A DNA stretch of 57,953 nucleotides from Paracoccus ravus (GTDB taxonomy: Bacteria; Pseudomonadota; Alphaproteobacteria; Rhodobacterales; Rhodobacteraceae): NCBI RefSeq assembly GCF_004522175.1, contig NZ_SDEB01000024.1:1-57953 (forward strand). Direction: 5' to 3'. The notes beneath the pieces are model-generated. The model had not been told where the DNA came from and did not search any database. It saw nothing but the letters and a program-made list of their open reading frames with translations. This document shows positions 57,859-57,953 of this stretch, piece after piece. Position 1 is the first letter of the stretch, and each line of letters opens with the position of its first letter. The position numbers and the translations under genes are program-made.

Positions 57859-57953
57859 CGGATTCACTCGGCGATTCTGGTGGGTTAATCCGCTCGGCAT
57901 GACGAACTCCGCACCTGCCCGCTACCGAACCACGAACTGGAAATCCTATAACT
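57831..57953 (+). mobile_element. IS5-family (IS903-group) element, left end
   Basis: GGCATTGTTGCAGAAC at 57831 is the typical terminal inverted repeat of IS903-like elements (GGC(A/T)TTGTTG..A). A leader of 68 bp leads to the transposase start at 57899. The right end is outside the window. Confidence 0.75.
57899..57953 (+). CDS. IS5-family transposase, N-terminus (partial)
   Basis: ATG 57899 begins MTNSAPARYRTTNWKSYN and runs off the window. The ARYRTTNW..YN start is characteristic of IS903-group DDE transposases. A remnant of the same family is at 36880-37090. Completeness cannot be assessed. Confidence 0.8.
   Translation, partial: MTNSAPARYRTTNWKSYN

Overview
The window is high-GC DNA with alphaproteobacterial signatures: an EcfG/NepR general-stress-response pair with HWE kinase signalling, a glycine riboswitch, and IS3, IS5, IS256 and IS427-type insertion sequences. 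Gene style and IS types suggest Rhodobacterales, perhaps Paracoccus-like. That placement, and the idea that this is a plastic accessory replicon, are inferences. About a third of the window is decayed genes, IS remnants and scars between intact operons.

Layout. 1-125: tail of an IS3-family element. 225-8535: a stress block holding a DUF892 ferritin-like gene, an HWE histidine kinase, a single-domain receiver, a receiver fused to a sigma-region-2-like tail, a thioredoxin-reductase-like flavoprotein, a short nepR missed by length cut-offs, ecfG and a secreted PRC-barrel-like protein. Three GGAAC-type promoters precede the DUF892 gene, ecfG and the PRC-barrel gene. 8978-11602: a PreA-like flavoprotein and an MDR oxidoreductase. 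11945-16399: the complete kdp potassium locus in ruins. 16938-20284: an outer-membrane barrel protein, IS256 and amidase remnants, a GntR stump and a MarR regulator. 20425-25260: M20 hydrolase, a two-gene DUF5058-type membrane pair, a tandem glycine riboswitch, a DadA-like oxidase and a dehydratase pseudogene carrying an octanucleotide repeat. 25484-29218: RpiR regulator, P1 aminopeptidase and GPH transporter. 30000-33009: small envelope genes and a broken cupin. 33076-36069: an acid phosphatase (PAP2) autotransporter. 37415-41955: a sugar ABC transporter ending in a truncated lactonase. 42257-43121: an IS427-type element with defined ends.

43547-47589 is the most unusual block. A translationally coupled minus-strand operon encodes a ribbon-helix-helix protein, a CHAD protein, a ParA ATPase, a CYTH protein and a Nudix hydrolase, with a second CYTH gene divergent from it. 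CHAD and CYTH proteins bind or cleave polyphosphate and triphosphates, and Nudix enzymes cut (di)phosphates. RHH plus ParA is the layout of ParFG-type partition modules. I infer a candidate system that positions or segregates polyphosphate bodies.

47624-49155 is a fused, broken siderophore esterase and TonB receptor. 49351-55751 is a TetR-controlled RND efflux operon (MFP, pump, OprM-like channel). From about 55750 to the end the DNA is less GC-rich and phage- or plasmid-like, with small orphan genes, a DnaA-box-like site, strong hairpins and a ProQ/FinO-family RNA-binding protein. It is cut at the right edge by the left end of an IS5-family element. I saw no tRNA, rRNA or CRISPR array.
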